Assembly: GCA_030077755.1 (NCBI GenBank)
Contig: JAQJZZ010000010.1
Span: forward strand, 4,216,001 to 4,280,000
DNA: 64,000 nucleotides
Reading direction: 5' to 3'
From: Filosporella fistucella
Taxonomy: Eukaryota > Ascomycota > Leotiomycetes > Helotiales
Shown: positions 63,043 through 64,000 of the stretch, piece by piece
Numbering within the stretch: the stretch's first letter is position 1
Layout: each line of letters starts with the position of its first letter
Notes under the pieces: generated by a model
The model's database searches: none
Seen by the model: only the letters and a program-made list of their open reading frames with translations
What the model was told of the DNA's origin: nothing
Made by a program: the position numbers and the translations under genes

Positions 63043-63165
63043 TTAAAAAATATTATTATTAAAAAATATTATTATTAAAAAATATTATTATTAAAAAATA
63101 TTATTATTAAAAAATTTTATTATTAAAAAATTTTATTATTAAAAAATTTTATTATTAAAAAATTT
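63043..63165. repeat. 16-bp tandem repeat at the AT-rich boundary
   Basis: About eight units of ATTAAAAAATATTATT, the later ones changed to ATTAAAAAATTTTATT, so two subfamilies lie in order. It marks the edge of the second AT-rich block. Confidence 0.85.
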
Positions 63166-63775
63166 TAAAATTTTATATAAATATAAATATAAATTTTATA
63201 AAATATTAATAGTAAAATATAATAATATATATAAGGTATAGTTTAAGGTATTATATTTTAATAGTTAATTCTTTAAATATTAAATTATAATTATATTATT
63301 TTCTTAATTATATTTTAAAAACATTTAAGCCTTATTTTAATTAAGTTATTTTTAATTATTCCTATCTTAATTATTTTTTCTTTTTTAAGATATTCTTATT
63401 TATTCTTATAAGTTTTAAAAATAATTTTATATATATTAGCTTATTTTATTAAAATTATAAACTTTTTTAAATAATATAAAAATAATAATACTTAAGAGCT
63501 TTTTCTTTAAATATAATTAAAAAGCTTTAATTTTTTATAAAATTAAAATTTAATTTAATAATAATTTTTATTAAATATTAATACCTTTTATTATAAAACT
63601 TTATTTTTTAATCTTTGTATTTTATAAATTTTAATATAAAATAAAATTTGATAAAATTTATAAGAGCTTTAAATATAATTATTTATTTATTTATAAGTAA
63701 ATTATTTAAAGAATATAAGAAAAAGATATTATAAGATATATAATAAAATATTAAGTAAGGGGTAAACCTTTATTA
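63166..63775. other. AT-rich sequence with copia LTR end
   Basis: Very AT-rich and unassigned, except the last 45 bp (about 63731-63775), which match the end of the copia LTRs (AAGATATATAAT...GGGGTAAACCTTTATTA). Confidence 0.55.
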
Positions 63776-63966
63776 TGTGAGACGTATAAATGGAAGGCAA
63801 TTCAACGAGTAGAATAAGTTATATTCCAGTATGAGACTAAACTCTAGCCTTTTGAAATGCTAGAGTTGGACTATTTAAGGGGTGCCTGAAGGGTTCCTGT
63901 AAACTGCCAAATATAACCGAATAGTCGAGGTCATGTGAAACTATAATCCCAATTATATACCTGACA
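63776..63966 (-). mobile_element. Solo gypsy LTR with 5-bp target duplication
   Basis: 191 bp starting TGTGAGACG and ending CCTGACA, flanked by TATTA on the left (63771-63775) and TATTA on the right (63967-63971). There is no internal element next to it, so it is a solo LTR left by LTR-LTR recombination. It inserted into a copia LTR end. It is much richer in G and C than the two related LTRs at 57698 and 59067. Confidence 0.85.
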
Positions 63967-63976
63967 TATTATATAT

Positions 63977-64000
63977 TGTTAGATTTATAATTATTAAATT
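63977..64000 (+). repeat. Start of copia LTR, copy D (cut by the window edge)
   Basis: The last 24 bases are identical to 46513-46536, the start of copia LTR copy C (TGTTAGATTTATAATTATTA...). Confidence 0.75.

Overview
The window looks like nuclear DNA of a filamentous ascomycete (Pezizomycotina; Leotiomycetes is my guess, not proven). Genes have short GT..AG introns with CTAAC/CTGAC-like branch sites, intergenic leaders are long and pyrimidine-rich, and transposon relics show strong C-to-T/G-to-A decay typical of RIP (repeat-induced point mutation).

Layout. 1-42 kb is gene-bearing DNA of ordinary composition: a membrane-anchored histidine acid phosphatase (669-2921), a KipA/kinesin-7-like motor (7453-10587), a GT23-like type II membrane glycosyltransferase (13159-15162), an STK19-family protein (16794-15607, minus), a phosphoglycerate-mutase-like phosphatase (17585-18854), a three-finger C2H2 regulator (23250-25376), a DGAT2 acyltransferase (26439-28309), the sterol 14-alpha-demethylase CYP51 (29712-31393), an HPP-family membrane protein (32277-33442), an Izh3/PAQR receptor-like protein (34944-36663), a broken gene for a small GPI-anchored cysteine-rich secreted protein (37280-38152), and an M1 zinc aminopeptidase (41608-38485, minus). 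I derived exon joins by reading frames across splice sites; each CDS total listed is a multiple of three.

From about 42.1 to 60.0 kb composition drops abruptly to very AT-rich DNA. It is a graveyard of nested elements: a 709-bp element with 97-bp terminal inverted repeats, Ty1/copia LTRs with a reverse transcriptase/RNase H relic, a Tc1/mariner transposase relic, Ty3/gypsy gag, integrase and chromodomain relics, and 191-bp gypsy LTRs. In the middle (50.7-55.1 kb) lie two divergently oriented, stop-riddled but frame-consistent coding relics that I cannot assign to any standard transposon gene. The plus-strand one has a layout that may be that of a 2-oxoglutarate/Fe(II) dioxygenase. This pair is the most interesting unexplained content.

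A gene island at 60.2-62.3 kb (a 605-residue multi-pass membrane protein, minus strand, five exons, intact) is followed by more AT-rich sequence, an intact-looking 191-bp solo LTR with TATTA target duplications (63776-63966), and the first 24 bases of another copia LTR at the window edge.

The genes do not form an obvious cluster. DGAT2, CYP51 and the PAQR protein touch lipid and sterol metabolism, but they are separate transcription units and I see no sign of co-regulation.
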